Positions 32,160-45,008 of a stretch of DNA of 64,000 nucleotides are shown one piece after another. Each line of letters opens with the position of its first letter. The first letter of the stretch is position 1. The stretch comes from Diphasiastrum complanatum (Eukaryota; Streptophyta; Lycopodiopsida; Lycopodiales; Lycopodiaceae). The DNA lies in the NCBI GenBank assembly GCA_029204225.1, contig CM055103.1, positions 23,430,663-23,494,662 on the forward strand, given 5' to 3'. Both the position numbers and the translations under genes were made by a program. The notes below the pieces were generated by a model that ran no database searches, had not been told where the DNA came from, and saw only the letters and a program-made list of their open reading frames with translations.

Positions 32160-32430
32160 ATCGAATTCATCATGTCAAATGAAAAATGATGGGTTCCAAG
32201 TGCCCAACTAGATTGTCCAAATGACAAAATATAATAGTAAGTGCAGGCCTATGGTCCATATAAATGTATACTTTGGGTTCTGCTTTGGTTGTTGCATTTT
32301 CCCTTGTTGCAAGTGATTGGAATGTGGTGGGCACATTTGTGAGCCCAAACATTAACACAAAAACTCATAACGGCCATACCTAGTTCAGAAACCAGTGTTA
32401 GGAACGTCTAAGATTAAAATTGTGCAACGT
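32160..32430 (-). pseudogene. Gypsy RT scrap
   Basis: In shifting frames the minus strand reads TRYGRYEFLC and LMFGLTNVPTTFQSLA, matching the gypsy RT segment with [13 protein letters not shown]. Too short to assign a family. Confidence 0.65.
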
Positions 32431-33775
32431 GTTTAGGTTTGCATTCATATTATAGTCTTCGAGCGGCTCCTAAAGGTACACCACACCCTCAAACATATGG
32501 TTGTTTCTAACCTATGGGTACAGTGGAGCGGATTGACTGAGTCTCGATCTAGGAGATTTGAGAACATCATTTTGTCATCGGACTTTTGGGACGAGGCAAG
32601 ATCGATTGTTGCTGGGTTGCAGCCACTCCACACCGTTCTACGACTCAAAGATAGAGAGGGGCCCACTATGGGCCTTCTCTGCCAGTTTATGGATAGGTTG
32701 GGTGAGCAGCTTGATCAGTGCACCAAGTTGATTTTTGCCGGGTAAATACTGTAACCCCTTGGCCCTTCTAAATTTGAAGTTCTTTCATTTTCATTTTTAA
32801 AATCTAGAGACTAGTCTCGAGTTTGAAGTTGGAACCTTCTCAATCTGAATCATTTTTTTAATTGCAGGGTTCAAGAGATAAAGGCCAAGTGGGAGAGCAG
32901 ATGGAACTAGTTTCATAGGCATTTACATGCAGTTGCCCATGTGCTGCATCCTTTACAGAAGAAATCTGGTCCAAAGCAGTTCCATGACCATGAGCTTGAA
33001 GATGGGTGGTTTTAATACCTCCAGAGGGTCGTACCAGACGCGGCAGAGTAGCAGGCCTCATGATTTTTCAAAGAGATCGCATCGCATATCAGAGGGCCAT
33101 GACACAAGATAGATTCGGCCACTTGAGGCCAATTTCTTGGTGTGATAAGTATGGAGCTTGCACCCCTAGGCTACAGCACATTGCATGGAGAATCATCTCA
33201 CAAGATTGCACTGCATCAGCTTGTTCCTAATTTACCATCTCGGTAGGAGGAGGAGGAGGAGGAGGAGGATATATATGCCCTCTTGCATCGTGAGTCCGTT
33301 GCACGATCGGGTAGGCTTGAGGCTTGAGCCTTGCTTGGTAATTGAAATTTGATTACTTGAGTCTTGTATTTCATCAATCAAAAGTTTCAAGATTGTAGTA
33401 TGTACTATTTAGATTCTAGTATCTACTATCTGGGTCATCTCCTGGATCTCGAGTCTTCAAAGTTCAATTTTGGAAAATAAGTACTTTCTAATAGTTGCAA
33501 ATCTCTATGTGCAGGACCTGTGACTCGAGGTGCATCACGATGGACTCAAGTTGTTGCTACTCGGGGCAGCAGCATTCAGAGGGCAACTTCAATAGCTCTA
33601 CCAAGGAGACTAAGGAGAGCGACTATCAAAGCCTGGGGTCTTCTTCTGATGAGGCCTCAAAGACTGGGGATGATGACAATGATGATGATGATGATAATGA
33701 GGAAGAAGATGTGCAAGAGGCTACGATGCCACCCCCATTAGGAGGACCAGGAGGAGGACCTAATCTCTAGATTTA
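32431..33775 (+). pseudogene. hAT-type transposase remnant (DUF659/dimerisation type)
   Basis: The plus strand reads VFERLLKVHHTLKHM and RRFENIILSSDFWDEARS, then LQPLHTVLRLKDREGPTMGL (hAT/DUF659 core). A 126-bp intron (32742-32867, GTAAAT...TTGCAG) follows, then VQEIKAKW and LHAVAHVLHPL, and YGACTPRLQHIAWRIISQDC, which matches the hAT C-terminal dimerisation region. A further segment from 33515 ends in an acidic tail (DDDDNEEEDVQE). Stops in the second exon show decay. The N-terminal zinc-finger part is absent. Confidence 0.8.
33246..33268 (+). repeat. (AGG)n microsatellite
   Basis: About eight GGA units within the decayed transposase. Confidence 0.9.
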
Positions 33776-34220
33776 TATTATAGATCATAGTCAAGAATCT
33801 AGGTCAAGACTCGATATTTCACGATTTACCTATATTGTATGAGTACATCATTAGGGCACACAATAGACTACAATTGACTCGTGAGTCATGACTCTAGATT
33901 CATCATTTGCCATTACTTGTTTAGCTCATTTTGATATCATATGTATTATTTGTGACATGTGTATAGTTTGATACCAGCTATTTGGTTTTCACTATATAGT
34001 TCATAACTTTATTGTCCGCTCGAATGCTATTAGATTTTGCTTCTCAACGTTTTGCTTCTCAATGTATGATGTACGTTGTAACTTTTAAATTTCGGTTCAA
34101 AGTTCAAACGTTTATCCAATGTACTTAGCTTACTAGTAACTGTTGACTGACACTACCTACAGCTTAGTAATTACTACCTATATTGTAGTATGTACATGCT
34201 ACTGATGTGTGATCATTGAT
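33776..34220 (+). other. 3' region after the hAT remnant
   Basis: AT-rich, no coding domain. The hAT-like subterminal GATTC-rich sequence at 34430-34530 lies just beyond, inside the tandem unit. Confidence 0.4.
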
Positions 34221-36030
34221 GGTGGTATCATGATTCTAATTTTAATTTTCTATGACCAACGAACACTAATTTAGTTTCAACTTCAGGCTTCAGCCTTTTA
34301 CAAGCAACAACAAACTTTTACATGCATGTATTCAGTAGCAATCTAGTATTTATAAGATTTTAGAAACATTTTAGAAACTATAGATATTACTTGACATGTT
34401 TTCTAGCATTACATCAAAAAAAAAATTTGCCGATTCTTTTCGATTCTTTCGTGAGGGACCCGGTTTAGAACCGAAATTCATGCCGATTCTTGAGATTCTA
34501 AAAAGGTCGATTCTGAACTGGGTGAAAACACTAAACGTCTTCGTTCCCAATCCTCATCTTATGCTAGCTTGACCTCAGGTCAATCTTGGAAAAAAATTTT
34601 GCTCCATTTATACAATCTATTATATCATCCATCTAGGTAAGGGATATGTTTTTAATAGTCACTTTATTCAACTTTTTATAGCAACACAAAGGCGAGTGTG
34701 CTTCCATTCTTTTACGCTAACCAAAAGGCCTGGTGTTCCCCAAGGGGACTTACTAGGACGAATGTGAATTATTCTAAGGTACTCCTAGAGTTGGCTAGAA
34801 ATCTCATCCTCTTCTTTCAAGCTAACCCTACAAATAAACAAAGATACAAGGGCACTATCGAGAAGCAGCTATATCTTATGATTTACACTCCATGCTCCGA
34901 CATCACTAATTATAGACAAGTATGTTGTCTACAAAATTCACATCAACTTTACCCGTAATGAGCATCGTGAATATGGGTGACACATTGGCTAGCCTAAGTG
35001 GCATAACTACATATTCATAATGACCAAAATGTATTCAAAAGGATGTCTTCATCTTGAATCCAATTTTTGTGACAACCTGCTTTTTATATCTTTTTTAGTA
35101 AAAACGCTTGCACTTTGCAATGCATCTAGTACATTACCTAGACTTCAAATAGATCTCCAACATCCTACTGAGTTACATGACTTGACTTACAGTAATTGAA
35201 GTGGGTCAGACTGACCGAATGATAGTGACCTAAAACACAAAGCAAAATAACAACAAAGCACTTCAATGATACAAATGACCTAAGTATAATCATAGAAATG
35301 TAGCAATCCCTCTCTTGATAAGAAGAAGGCATGAAAAGGTACAACTCATTGGAGTAAGGGGTTGACAATCTTGAAGGACAATAAATACCTTCTAGAATGG
35401 CTGTGGCACTCAAAATTTTTAAGTCATCCTCTAAATGGCTAATTGCACCGTATAAGTGTGGTTAGACACTTCTAAAACCTCTAGGTTAACTTCCATGTGG
35501 CGTTGCCTATTGTAACCTCCACATTGTGCCTTCTCCTTATATTATTAGTAGCTTGTAGGCAATAGCTTGTCCCTCACCTACTCTCCATAGATTAGAGTGG
35601 AGTTGGTTGGAGTAGATGTCCCTTCTAAAATCTTCTTCAATTGATGTTGACCTCCTAGAAGTTTTTAATGTTGGAGCATGTTGGAGCATTCCAAAAGCTT
35701 CAATTCATGGTATAATATGTTGATGTACACCTTCATCACTTCTCTTCTTGTGCCATGGGTTAGTTAGGGTCAGTGATGCCCAAACCTCTAGCAACAAGTG
35801 CTTTGCAGTTGCATACGTGCTATTCTTTTATACGATTCTAGGCTTCCTCTAATTTCAAGCGAATAAAGTAAATTTTGTTTAAAATATTGTTGATATGTCA
35901 AATTTTTTACTCATGTAGACAGTGGAATGTTAAAATATTGATGCGCTGATTGCAAAAGGAGGTTGGCTAGTAATGAGTGCTCTTGATGCGAGCATGAAGA
36001 ACTTAACAAATTCCCTTGAACAAGAATATT
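34221..36030. repeat. 1810-bp tandem repeat, copy 1
   Basis: The unit starts GGTGGTATCATGATTC. It contains a GATTC-rich segment (34430-34530), an unidentified 86-codon open frame (34698-34958), a minus-strand gypsy RT scrap, and unassigned sequence. Every line I compared matches copy 2 at an offset of exactly 1810. Confidence 0.95.
34930..35180 (-). pseudogene. Gypsy RT scrap in tandem copy 1
   Basis: The minus strand gives IRIQDEDILLNTFW, then YEYVVMPLRLANVSPIFTML, a decayed version of the RT segment with [12 protein letters not shown]. Repeated at 36740-36990. Confidence 0.6.
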
Positions 36031-37840
36031 GGTGGTATCATGATTCTAATTTTAATTTTCTATGACCAACGAACACTAATTTAGTTTCAACTTCAGGCTT
36101 CAGCCTTTTACAAGCAACAACAAACTTTTACATGCATGTATTCAGTAGCAATCTAGTATTTATAAGATTTTAGAAACATTTTAGAAACTATAGATATTAC
36201 TTGACATGTTTTCTAGCATTACATCAAAAAAAAAATTTGCCGATTCTTTTCGATTCTTTCGTGAGGGACCCGGTTTAGAACCGAAATTCATGCCGATTCT
36301 TGAGATTCTAAAAAGGTCGATTCTGAACTGGGTGAAAACACTAAACGTCTTCGTTCCCAATCCTCATCTTATGCTAGCTTGACCTCAGGTCAATCTTGGA
36401 AAAAAATTTTGCTCCATTTATACAATCTATTATATCATCCATCTAGGTAAGGGATATGTTTTTAATAGTCACTTTATTCAACTTTTTATAGCAACACAAA
36501 GGCGAGTGTGCTTCCATTCTTTTACGCTAACCAAAAGGCCTGGTGTTCCCCAAGGGGACTTACTAGGACGAATGTGAATTATTCTAAGGTACTCCTAGAG
36601 TTGGCTAGAAATCTCATCCTCTTCTTTCAAGCTAACCCTACAAATAAACAAAGATACAAGGGCACTATCGAGAAGCAGCTATATCTTATGATTTACACTC
36701 CATGCTCCGACATCACTAATTATAGACAAGTATGTTGTCTACAAAATTCACATCAACTTTACCCGTAATGAGCATCGTGAATATGGGTGACACATTGGCT
36801 AGCCTAAGTGGCATAACTACATATTCATAATGACCAAAATGTATTCAAAAGGATGTCTTCATCTTGAATCCAATTTTTGTGACAACCTGCTTTTTATATC
36901 TTTTTTAGTAAAAACGCTTGCACTTTGCAATGCATCTAGTACATTACCTAGACTTCAAATAGATCTCCAACATCCTACTGAGTTACATGACTTGACTTAC
37001 AGTAATTGAAGTGGGTCAGACTGACCGAATGATAGTGACCTAAAACACAAAGCAAAATAACAACAAAGCACTTCAATGATACAAATGACCTAAGTATAAT
37101 CATAGAAATGTAGCAATCCCTCTCTTGATAAGAAGAAGGCATGAAAAGGTACAACTCATTGGAGTAAGGGGTTGACAATCTTGAAGGACAATAAATACCT
37201 TCTAGAATGGCTGTGGCACTCAAAATTTTTAAGTCATCCTCTAAATGGCTAATTGCACCGTATAAGTGTGGTTAGACACTTCTAAAACCTCTAGGTTAAC
37301 TTCCATGTGGCGTTGCCTATTGTAACCTCCACATTGTGCCTTCTCCTTATATTATTAGTAGCTTGTAGGCAATAGCTTGTCCCTCACCTACTCTCCATAG
37401 ATTAGAGTGGAGTTGGTTGGAGTAGATGTCCCTTCTAAAATCTTCTTCAATTGATGTTGACCTCCTAGAAGTTTTTAATGTTGGAGCATGTTGGAGCATT
37501 CCAAAAGCTTCAATTCATGGTATAATATGTTGATGTACACCTTCATCACTTCTCTTCTTGTGCCATGGGTTAGTTAGGGTCAGTGATGCCCAAACCTCTA
37601 GCAACAAGTGCTTTGCAGTTGCATACGTGCTATTCTTTTATACGATTCTAGGCTTCCTCTAATTTCAAGCGAATAAAGTAAATTTTGTTTAAAATATTGT
37701 TGATATGTCAAATTTTTTACTCATGTAGACAGTGGAATGTTAAAATATTGATGCGCTGATTGCAAAAGGAGGTTGGCTAGTAATGAGTGCTCTTGATGCG
37801 AGCATGAAGAACTTAACAAATTCCCTTGAACAAGAATATT
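36031..37840. repeat. 1810-bp tandem repeat, copy 2
   Basis: Direct copy immediately after copy 1; no mismatch seen by eye. The identity extends by one base (G at 37841) before diverging. Confidence 0.95.
36740..36990 (-). pseudogene. Gypsy RT scrap in tandem copy 2
   Basis: Same sequence as at 34930-35180, 1810 bp further. Confidence 0.6.
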
Positions 37841-37841
37841 G

Positions 37842-39764
37842 TTGTTTTCGACTTTGAGTTTTTTGAGAACAATAAGACGAGCTTCTCTAAGACAAGTGAG
37901 ATGAGTTTTATTTCGCAAGATGCTTTTATAGGAGGAACAATGGTAAGTTGATCTTGCTTGGGATGTGATATCAAACTGGAGTGCATAACATTGAGGCTAT
38001 GATAACTTGAAATATAAGTTGCAAAGCCGATTTTCTACTCAAATCATGAGAGTCCATGAAAAAACATCTACTTAATAGAAATCAATACCTTCCACGAGGG
38101 TCACATATGAGTAGCAGATAAAATGTCTTCTATAAGTCACATAAGAATTTTATAACAATACAAAGGTCAGCACTTGAATTGGTGATAGCAATTGGTGATA
38201 GCATTGGAAAACCATATTCTTACCGAAGCAGCCCACTTTGGAACAAGGTGCATTATTCTATCTGCATCCATAGTTGAGCCTCCTGAAAAGGCACAAGAGC
38301 ATCTTCAACAGACTTTCCATCTTAGCGAATCTAAGTTCTTGATGAAGTCAAGTCCAAAAGCAAAAATGACAGTAAGCTACTAGTGCCTTCTACCTCTGGT
38401 TCTAGCAACTTCTTAGCACAAAAGAAATACCTCAAACAATTTGCCATAAAGCACCGAACAATAGACCATGCATAATAAATAGTAAGATAGACACAATAGA
38501 AATCAACGAACAGACCTTAACTTCAGGCAAATCATACCAAAATGAGATCATTGGACTAAGTTAGAAGCAAATTTCACCATCTACTATAGGTAGTCACAAC
38601 ATATCCAGTATGAATGGCAGAGACTTAAAGCTATGATAACCACTTCCTCTAAACTAGGACCCTTAAAAAGCGTTTTTCATTGAACTATTAGATGGAAAAA
38701 AATGTCAATTTATCGAAGCTTTGTACTATCTTGGATGTTGCAAGTCACCTCCTCTTATAGTAAATTTTGACACGATAATTACAAGTTATACTAGTGATTC
38801 AAATTCAAACTTGAAAACGTTCAAAGTGTCAAGGCAATCCCTTAAAAATTGACCTTGTAATAAGAGTTGGTAGAAGCTAGGAAACTAAACATTCATTAGG
38901 GTAATTAGATTGTTGCTTAGTTTAGATCGAATCTTATCTGATAGACCAAATCTGATCTAATTATGGTGGAACGGTGAATAAATCCAAATTCAACCACCTA
39001 CCTAATGGTCGTTGGGATGAGAACTTGAGGGTAGATTGATAGTAGTCATTGCTTAAACTTAGCCTAAAATTCTAGCCCTTTATTGGCTATCTAGAAGATA
39101 TCACTTTGTATAAGCATACCACTCCATCTCGAGCTACTTAGACTTGGGTTTGCATTGTGAATCCGATCTAATCTATGTTGTACCTAGGAGTGATTCTTAA
39201 AGATCTACAATGAAAAGTATAGATAGAAACCTCTGACCCAATCTAGCTTATCTCTAAAGATCTCGACGATCCATGATCTACATCCACTTTGGCTAGATTC
39301 CACAATAATGTCGTATGTCCACAATGTGGCTGAGGTACTCTATGAAGAAAGTTTTGCACGGCATACTTTGTTATCCTAAGCATAAAAACTTCACCTTGTA
39401 ACACTACCATGCACACATAACATATAATCACTAGCATTCTCCGAGTGGGTTGTCGATGTCTCTGCTGCCGTGGAGCTGTGGCTATGGCCTATGAGCTGGC
39501 TGTCTCTCTGAGTGTCTACACTATCTTTACCGTCTATGTATGGAAGCGCATGGAATCTCAGCCTCTCCATCAAAATCACTACTCAAGGTAACCTCCTATC
39601 TCTGTCTCCGACGAGACAAGCACTCCCTAATGCTCAGCTATATCAAGGGGGGGGGGGGTGTTTGTGTCTAGTCTCACCATCCTCAAGTTTGACATCTCCC
39701 GAATCATCAATGCAACACATTTGGGAGCCTCATATGATATCAAGGTAGAGAGTGTGATAGGGTG
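37842..39764. other. Host intron, no gene seen
   Basis: AT-rich with scattered short open frames; no recognisable TE domain or exon. A G11 homopolymer run lies near 39649. Confidence 0.45.
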
Positions 39765-42283
39765 ATCTCAGAACAAGCAGTAATATCTCTCTCAGATCTC
39801 ATAGTAAGCTGGGCATCTGAAGAGGAAACTCATCCTCTACCTCGTGTGTATCACACATACCACAGAGACGAACCTCTGACGGGGTGCCACTATATTTGCC
39901 AGTCTCAATGGCTAGCTGGAGTGAGGAAACTCAAAACTATCACTATTTGTAGTCTATGTGAGATACTCTCCACCAAATAACCGGGTATTATAGGACACCC
40001 AGCTGGATTCTGAGATAGAAAAGGTGCACGATAGAACTCAATCTTCGCCCCCAGTGGACCCTACCAAGTGCTCTGAAAAATGCCCTGTACAGATGGCCTC
40101 GAATATACTATGCGTACCTGTAGGTAGGTCAGTAATCTGAATACTCAATGTGGAAAGGAGACGACAGGCCTGGGAATACCATGAGAAGGAGTGTCCCTAA
40201 GAATGTAAGAGTCAGGATGATGATAAAGTTGTTGCTACATAGTGCGTCTCCACCTTAGAGATCCTCCAGTCGCTGTATGAATGTGACAATGTGGAACAAG
40301 GCCTCAATCTGAATGGGGGGACAACAAACTCTGCCAATATAATATGATGTGGTATAGAGGGATTAGCCCATATCATCCGAGATACAATATGGATCTAGAG
40401 TCGTGAGATGCGTACCCACTCAGAGGCTGTCAAGCCAGTACTCCATGTCTCTGCGGCGCACAACGCAGAGGGGACTACCATAGTGTCAAAGAGTTGACAC
40501 TTATTAGTCACATCCCTACTATGTGAGCTGAAACAATCTCTCCAGATCTACCAATGAAGAATAGCCCTTCCATAACCGAGAAACCGCTGCCTATCTCATA
40601 CTGAAAGTGGGACCAGAGAATACAACACCCAGATATGTGTAAGAGTCAACTACCTCAAGTGGATGACCATCCCATCACAGCTCCTGCCATATCATAAAGG
40701 ATCCGAAGGTGTTAAAAACCATAACCCCCACTGTATACAAAAAGAATGAAGTGCATCCAGATGCCGCCGCAGGCCCTCCCTCGACCTCGAACCACATCAT
40801 CTGCATATAACAAGATAGCAATAATGAGGTCACCCAATGTACATCCCTCTCCTCTAGCACTCGATATGACTTGCTCAAGCTCATCTATGTATAAACCAAA
40901 GAGTGTAGGTGAAAGTGGACATTCCTACTTAACCCCAAAAAATCGTACTATCCACCTCTCCCGATATAACCCCTGATACTCGGATCCCGGCCAATAACTC
41001 GCCTGTATAATGCCACAGCTGCTCGTATGATATCCTCCTAGAACCACGGTCTCAAAGCCTCTATATCAATAAATGTCTGGGCACAAAATCAAAGGCTTTG
41101 CGAAAATCCACAAAGTAGCAGTATACATGCTCTCTCCTGGCCCTAGCCTCCTCAATTATGGATCTCAAGGTAAAAATATGATCTGATGTAGTATATCCTA
41201 GTTTGAAACCGGCCTAGCCAATGGCATGAAGTGCTCTAGTATCCATCTCTGGGCTGATCTCTGACTGAAGAATAGAGCCATAAACTCTGGCAAAGAGGTG
41301 ACTAACCATAACGGTAAGATAGTTGTCAACTTTCATAGGATCAACGCCTTTATGGATAGGATGGATAAGGTTTGTGGACCATGGAGAGGGGAATCCAGAT
41401 GTGATAGCACGGTTGAATAAGATAGAGAGAAAAGGTGAGAGGTTGTCAACAACATACTCCAAAAGTTCAGCCTCTAATTCATCGATGTCTTTAGGTTTAT
41501 GTGAGTATAATCATTTGATGGCCTCTTCTACCATGTCCGGGGAGATTATATCAAAAGTGTCTGTGGATGAGGACGTGGGACGTGGAGGTGCATCAAAGAC
41601 GGTGTACAATGATGTGGCATAGGTTACCCATGCGTTATCTGTGATGCGGGGTGGAGGTGCTCGTGGGAAGAATTTCTTCCAAAAGGATCTCGATGAGGAA
41701 CTAAAGAGAAGGTCCATCATCTTCTTTCCTTGGCAGATCTCATATCCAATTTTCTTCTTACGAGTGGTTCTACGGTATACACGAGATAAGTCCTTTATCA
41801 GATGGGGAAGGTGGTAGCGTGCATCGATCAAATTCTAGTGAAGGTGGTTGCATTCACGTTTAGACCATGGGTTATGTGGTCGATGGTGTCGTGGATGCTT
41901 GGGCTATGGGGATGGAAAAACAAGGGATGCAGCGGTATGGATGGTCCGGACAAGAGAGACTGGTCTGCTAAAGTATGCTTGTATGGGAAGTGAGTCAGAA
42001 GTTCAGATAGGGCTTCCCTGTACAGAGGAGTGTTTTGGGGGGACCGATATATGGTCTTCACGATGGGGGTTAATGGCGAGTGTGTGATGTGCGAAGAAGG
42101 CCAATAGAGAGAGGTATGAGTGTCAAAGAGGGTGGTGTGGTGAACCAAAAAGGATGAAATGGAGGGAAGGAGAGACGAAGATCCCATGAAATAGTCAACA
42201 ACACTATGACCATACCAATATCTGATAACTGCTAATAATTGCAAATGACAAAATGTAACTATGATGGTGCTGATGGTATGCAT
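39765..42283 (-). mobile_element. LINE copy L9 (endonuclease end to C-terminus)
   Basis: Minus strand: endonuclease end (42280-41850), RT entry (41831-41511), MEYVVDNLSPFLSILFNRAI and NLIHPIHKGVDP (41462-41330), motif A FVDFRKAFDF (about 41100), motif B region and YIDELEQVIS (about 40870), LLYADDVV (about 40810), then C-terminal region to the knuckle trace at about 39800. Unlike L1 and L7, it has no TAG before motif C. It diverges more from the other copies. Its 5' edge at 42283 has no CT repeat. Confidence 0.82.
41214..41831 (-). pseudogene. LINE L9 RT N-terminal part
   Basis: Open segments 41511-41831 (GYEICQGKKMMDLLFSSSSR, FPRAPPPRITDNAWVTYA) and 41214-41462 (ITSGFPSPWSTNLIHPIHKG, YLTVMVSHLFARVYGSIL). 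The order matches L1. Single-base breaks only. Confidence 0.82.
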
Positions 42284-42339
42284 GTAGATATGTACCCATC
42301 ATAGAATCATCAATCAAATCGAATTGAATCCTACTGCTG

Positions 42340-42849
42340 CTGAAGAACCATGTAATTGAGACTGTCGTTGCGGGTAATGTGTGCTAATGATGTCGTCTAG
42401 GAGGTCATTTGTGATCCCACAAGCAATAGGAATCTATAGGGTACATCGTCTCACGTCTATGTGTTGAGAGTCGTCATCAACATCACTATCCTCTGAGTCT
42501 GGATAAGGCCATGATCTCCTGTCGGAGAAGAAGGATGTGATCTGGAGCTGTGTCTCAGAGTGAATAGACTAAGCTGGCTGACATAGATCCTGTCACAAAA
42601 GTAGCATCTCTCTGATCATGAGTGCAACACAACGTGGATCCTCATATGCTATAGTCGACCGTAGAGTGACTAGTGAATCTTGAAAAAGACAGTAGTATCT
42701 CCCTCTGATCTCATAGTAAGCTGGACATCTAAATAAAAAGAGTTCCTCATACTCTATCTCGGATAGTGAACACAACGGGCAAATCTGCTCCTCTCATCGA
42801 TCACAAGCGGATGTGATGAGACTCTAAACTGACCTAGTATGAACCTCAA
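42340..42849 (-). mobile_element. LINE copy L10 (C-terminal end and 3' UTR)
   Basis: Minus strand: LRFILGQFRVSSHPL and a knuckle with CSLSEIEYEELFLFRC (42593-42775), YEDPRCVALMIREM, then 3' UTR to about 42340. It is cut on its 5' side by the LTR starting at 42850. The 3' stem-loop is not recognisable. Confidence 0.78.
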
Positions 42850-43222
42850 GTTATGGACTTGGCTCATTACATTCGCCGCGTCCATTCTTTTATTCGTTAT
42901 TATGCATAAGCAGGCATAAGGGCCCTTTTTATTCATATACTAGCCTTGGGCCCTATTTGGTCATATTTTAGGACTTGGTCACGTTGATTTGGAGTGGGGG
43001 TCCTCCTATTGGGAGGGCGCACTATTTGCCCTCCAAATCCATTTCCTTCCCTTTTTTTGAATCCTCTATTTGATTCAGGGAGAGGGTATATGTAGGGCAG
43101 CATTGTATTCCTTTATTCAGTTGATGATGATTGCTCCTCTTTAGCCTCCTTAAGCATTCTCTCTTCCTGCTTTCTAGCTTAAGTCCTGCTTTCTAGCATA
43201 GGTATGAATCTTAGCTTGTAAC
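42850..43222 (+). repeat. Family B LTR, plus strand
   Basis: 373 bp from GTTATGG to TTGTAAC, directly followed by a PBS. It shares GCATAAGCAGGC, GTGGGGGTCCTCC-type and GGGCGCACTATT phrases with the LTRs at 50234 and 63521. Confidence 0.85.
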
Positions 43223-43223
43223 T

Positions 43224-43235
43224 TGGTATCAGAGC
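43224..43235 (+). other. Primer binding site, plus-strand family B copy
   Basis: Perfect TGGTATCAGAGC, one base after the LTR end. Confidence 0.92.
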
Positions 43236-44203
43236 ATTTTTCTGATTGCTGAATTTCAGATCTGATTTTCCGATTGGGCACCCATTTTCCTTGCTGATTT
43301 TTCTCTCTTTGCTGAGGGCTTTCATCTCTTTGCTTCAGCAATGTTTAGCACAGTTTGGAGGAGGACCAGCACCCATCAGAGCAGTTTCCTTGGTGGAACT
43401 TTAGCGTACTTCCGCTAAATTTGGCGGCCAAAAGAAAAAAAAATTTGCCAGATTATTTCCGGCGCCTAAGTCCAGCTTGTTTGCTGGCTGTCCAGCGCCC
43501 TACTACCCATCATTTTCACCGATTTTCTCCATCTATTTTGCAGATTTGGTGGTGGCTGTCCAGCGCCCTATTAACCATCACTTTCGATGATTTCTTCATC
43601 ATTTTTTTGCAGCTTTGGTGGAGGCTGTCCAGCGCCCTACTAACCCATCACTTTCGTCAATTTTTAGTTGTTGTCCAGCGCCCTACTACCTCATCATTTT
43701 CGACACTTTTCGTCACCAATTTGCCGACCATTTTTTTATCTTGATTGGAGGCTGTCCAGTGCCCTACATCACCATTACTTTCAGCTATTTTACTCATCAT
43801 TTTTCAGATTCAGTAGCTGCTGCCCAGCGCCCTACTACCGTCTCATAATTCATTATCAACGGTTCTCTTCACCAACTTGCTGTCCATTTTGGCTATTGAT
43901 TGGAGGCTGATCGGCGCCTTACTTCATTACCTTTTCCAGCCTATTTTTTAGCATATTGTGGATCTTGGTAGTTGCTGCCCAGCGCCCTATTATCTCACCA
44001 TTCTCGACGGATTTCTCCATTGACTTGCTGCTCATTATGTTGATTATTTGTCGGCAGTCTAGCGCCCTCTTTCAACACCTTTTTCAGCTTATTTGGCGCG
44101 AGTTGAGGATTCGGATTGGTGGCTGGTTGGCGCATCTATTTTGTCATATCTTCAGCTTTTACCTCTCTTTGTTGGCACTACTGATTGGACGACGGATCAG
44201 CAC
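43236..44203 (+). mobile_element. Family B leader with degenerate minisatellite, truncated
   Basis: The untranslated leader carries about nine copies of a degenerate unit containing GGCTGTCCAGCGCCCTACTA (43485-44075), spaced about 50-90 bp. It is cut at 44203 by the intact end of a family A LTR, as expected if an A element inserted here. Confidence 0.8.
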
Positions 44204-44560
44204 TGTAATAGATCCTAACACCACAGTAGGGCAAACACTAACTAATCCACCCAACCTTGCCTACTCCCTGATATAGAGTAAGCCCCTCCTAGCCCAGTGT
44301 GAGGACTGGTAGCCTGCATCTGCCAATTGTCGGCCACGTGGCACTGACGTGGCCGACTGCACGTCGGGACCCAACTGGGGGCCCTGTCCTGCTGACAGGC
44401 TCCCTAGATTGTGTTAGGCCCGCCATCGCTATGGACCGTGCTAGGGGACACTACTCACACTGTCTTGCCCTGTTGGTCGTGTACGCTGGACACGACCCTA
44501 ACTGTGGTATCTGACCTTCTGTGTTCTCTAGGGTTCGGCACTGGTCACGTGCTCGTAACA
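44204..44560 (-). repeat. Family A 3' LTR of element 2
   Basis: 357 bp, TGTTACG...ATTACA on the minus strand, preceded by a PPT. G-box GCCACGTGGC at 44333-44342 and TGACGTGG at 44345-44352. Confidence 0.9.
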
Positions 44561-44574
44561 CTCCCTCCCCCTTA
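44561..44574 (-). other. Polypurine tract of element 2 (family A type)
   Basis: The minus strand reads TAAGGGGGAGGGAG directly before the LTR start TGTTACG, the expected plus-strand primer site. Confidence 0.88.
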
Positions 44575-45008
44575 AGAACCGTCTTGGTCCTCTAAGACAA
44601 AGTGGCATTCTCAACAGGCTGATCATTCCACTTGACCAGATATTCTCGGTATAGAGTATGACGAGGCTGCGTCTCTCTACTATCAAGAATCTCCTCTGGT
44701 TCATGTGGAGGTTGCTGAGGATCCAATGGGAGAACTAGAACACTATCCCCTAGGCTTTTCGTAATTGACTTACATGAAAGACTAGAAAAACCTTACTACT
44801 GTGTGGGAGTTCTAGTTCATAGGTGACCTCACCTAGTCTCTTACTGATGGTAAAGGGATCACAATACCTAGGAGACAACTTACCACACACTCCTGATTTG
44901 AGGGTTTTAGAGTCAACTGGGACTCTCAAGTAGACTTTCTCACCAGTGGAGAACTGCACATCCCGTCTGCATGGATCTGCATAATGCCTGGCTCGATCCT
45001 AGGACTGC
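44575..45008 (-). pseudogene. Family A integrase C-terminus and chromodomain in element 2
   Basis: 44959-44750 reads MQFSTGEKVYLRVPVDSKTL, LSPRYCDPFTISKR and VFHVSQLRKA. After a break, EPEEILDSRETQPRHTLY continues into REYLVKWNDQPVENAT, a chromodomain core. Nearly identical to element 1 until about 45008 (SQDRA...), where homology to A ends. Confidence 0.82.

Noticed and set aside
34698-34958. 86-codon open frame repeated at 36508-36768
   Set aside because: It appears twice only because of the tandem duplication. No domain or coding signal is evident.
43355-43910. Overlapping open frames in the family B leader
   Set aside because: They follow the degenerate minisatellite in all three frames and have no gag-like motif; the gag start lies further on in element 2.
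43470-44075. CRISPR-like array of spaced repeats
   Set aside because: Units are degenerate, unevenly spaced and lie in a plant retrotransposon leader.
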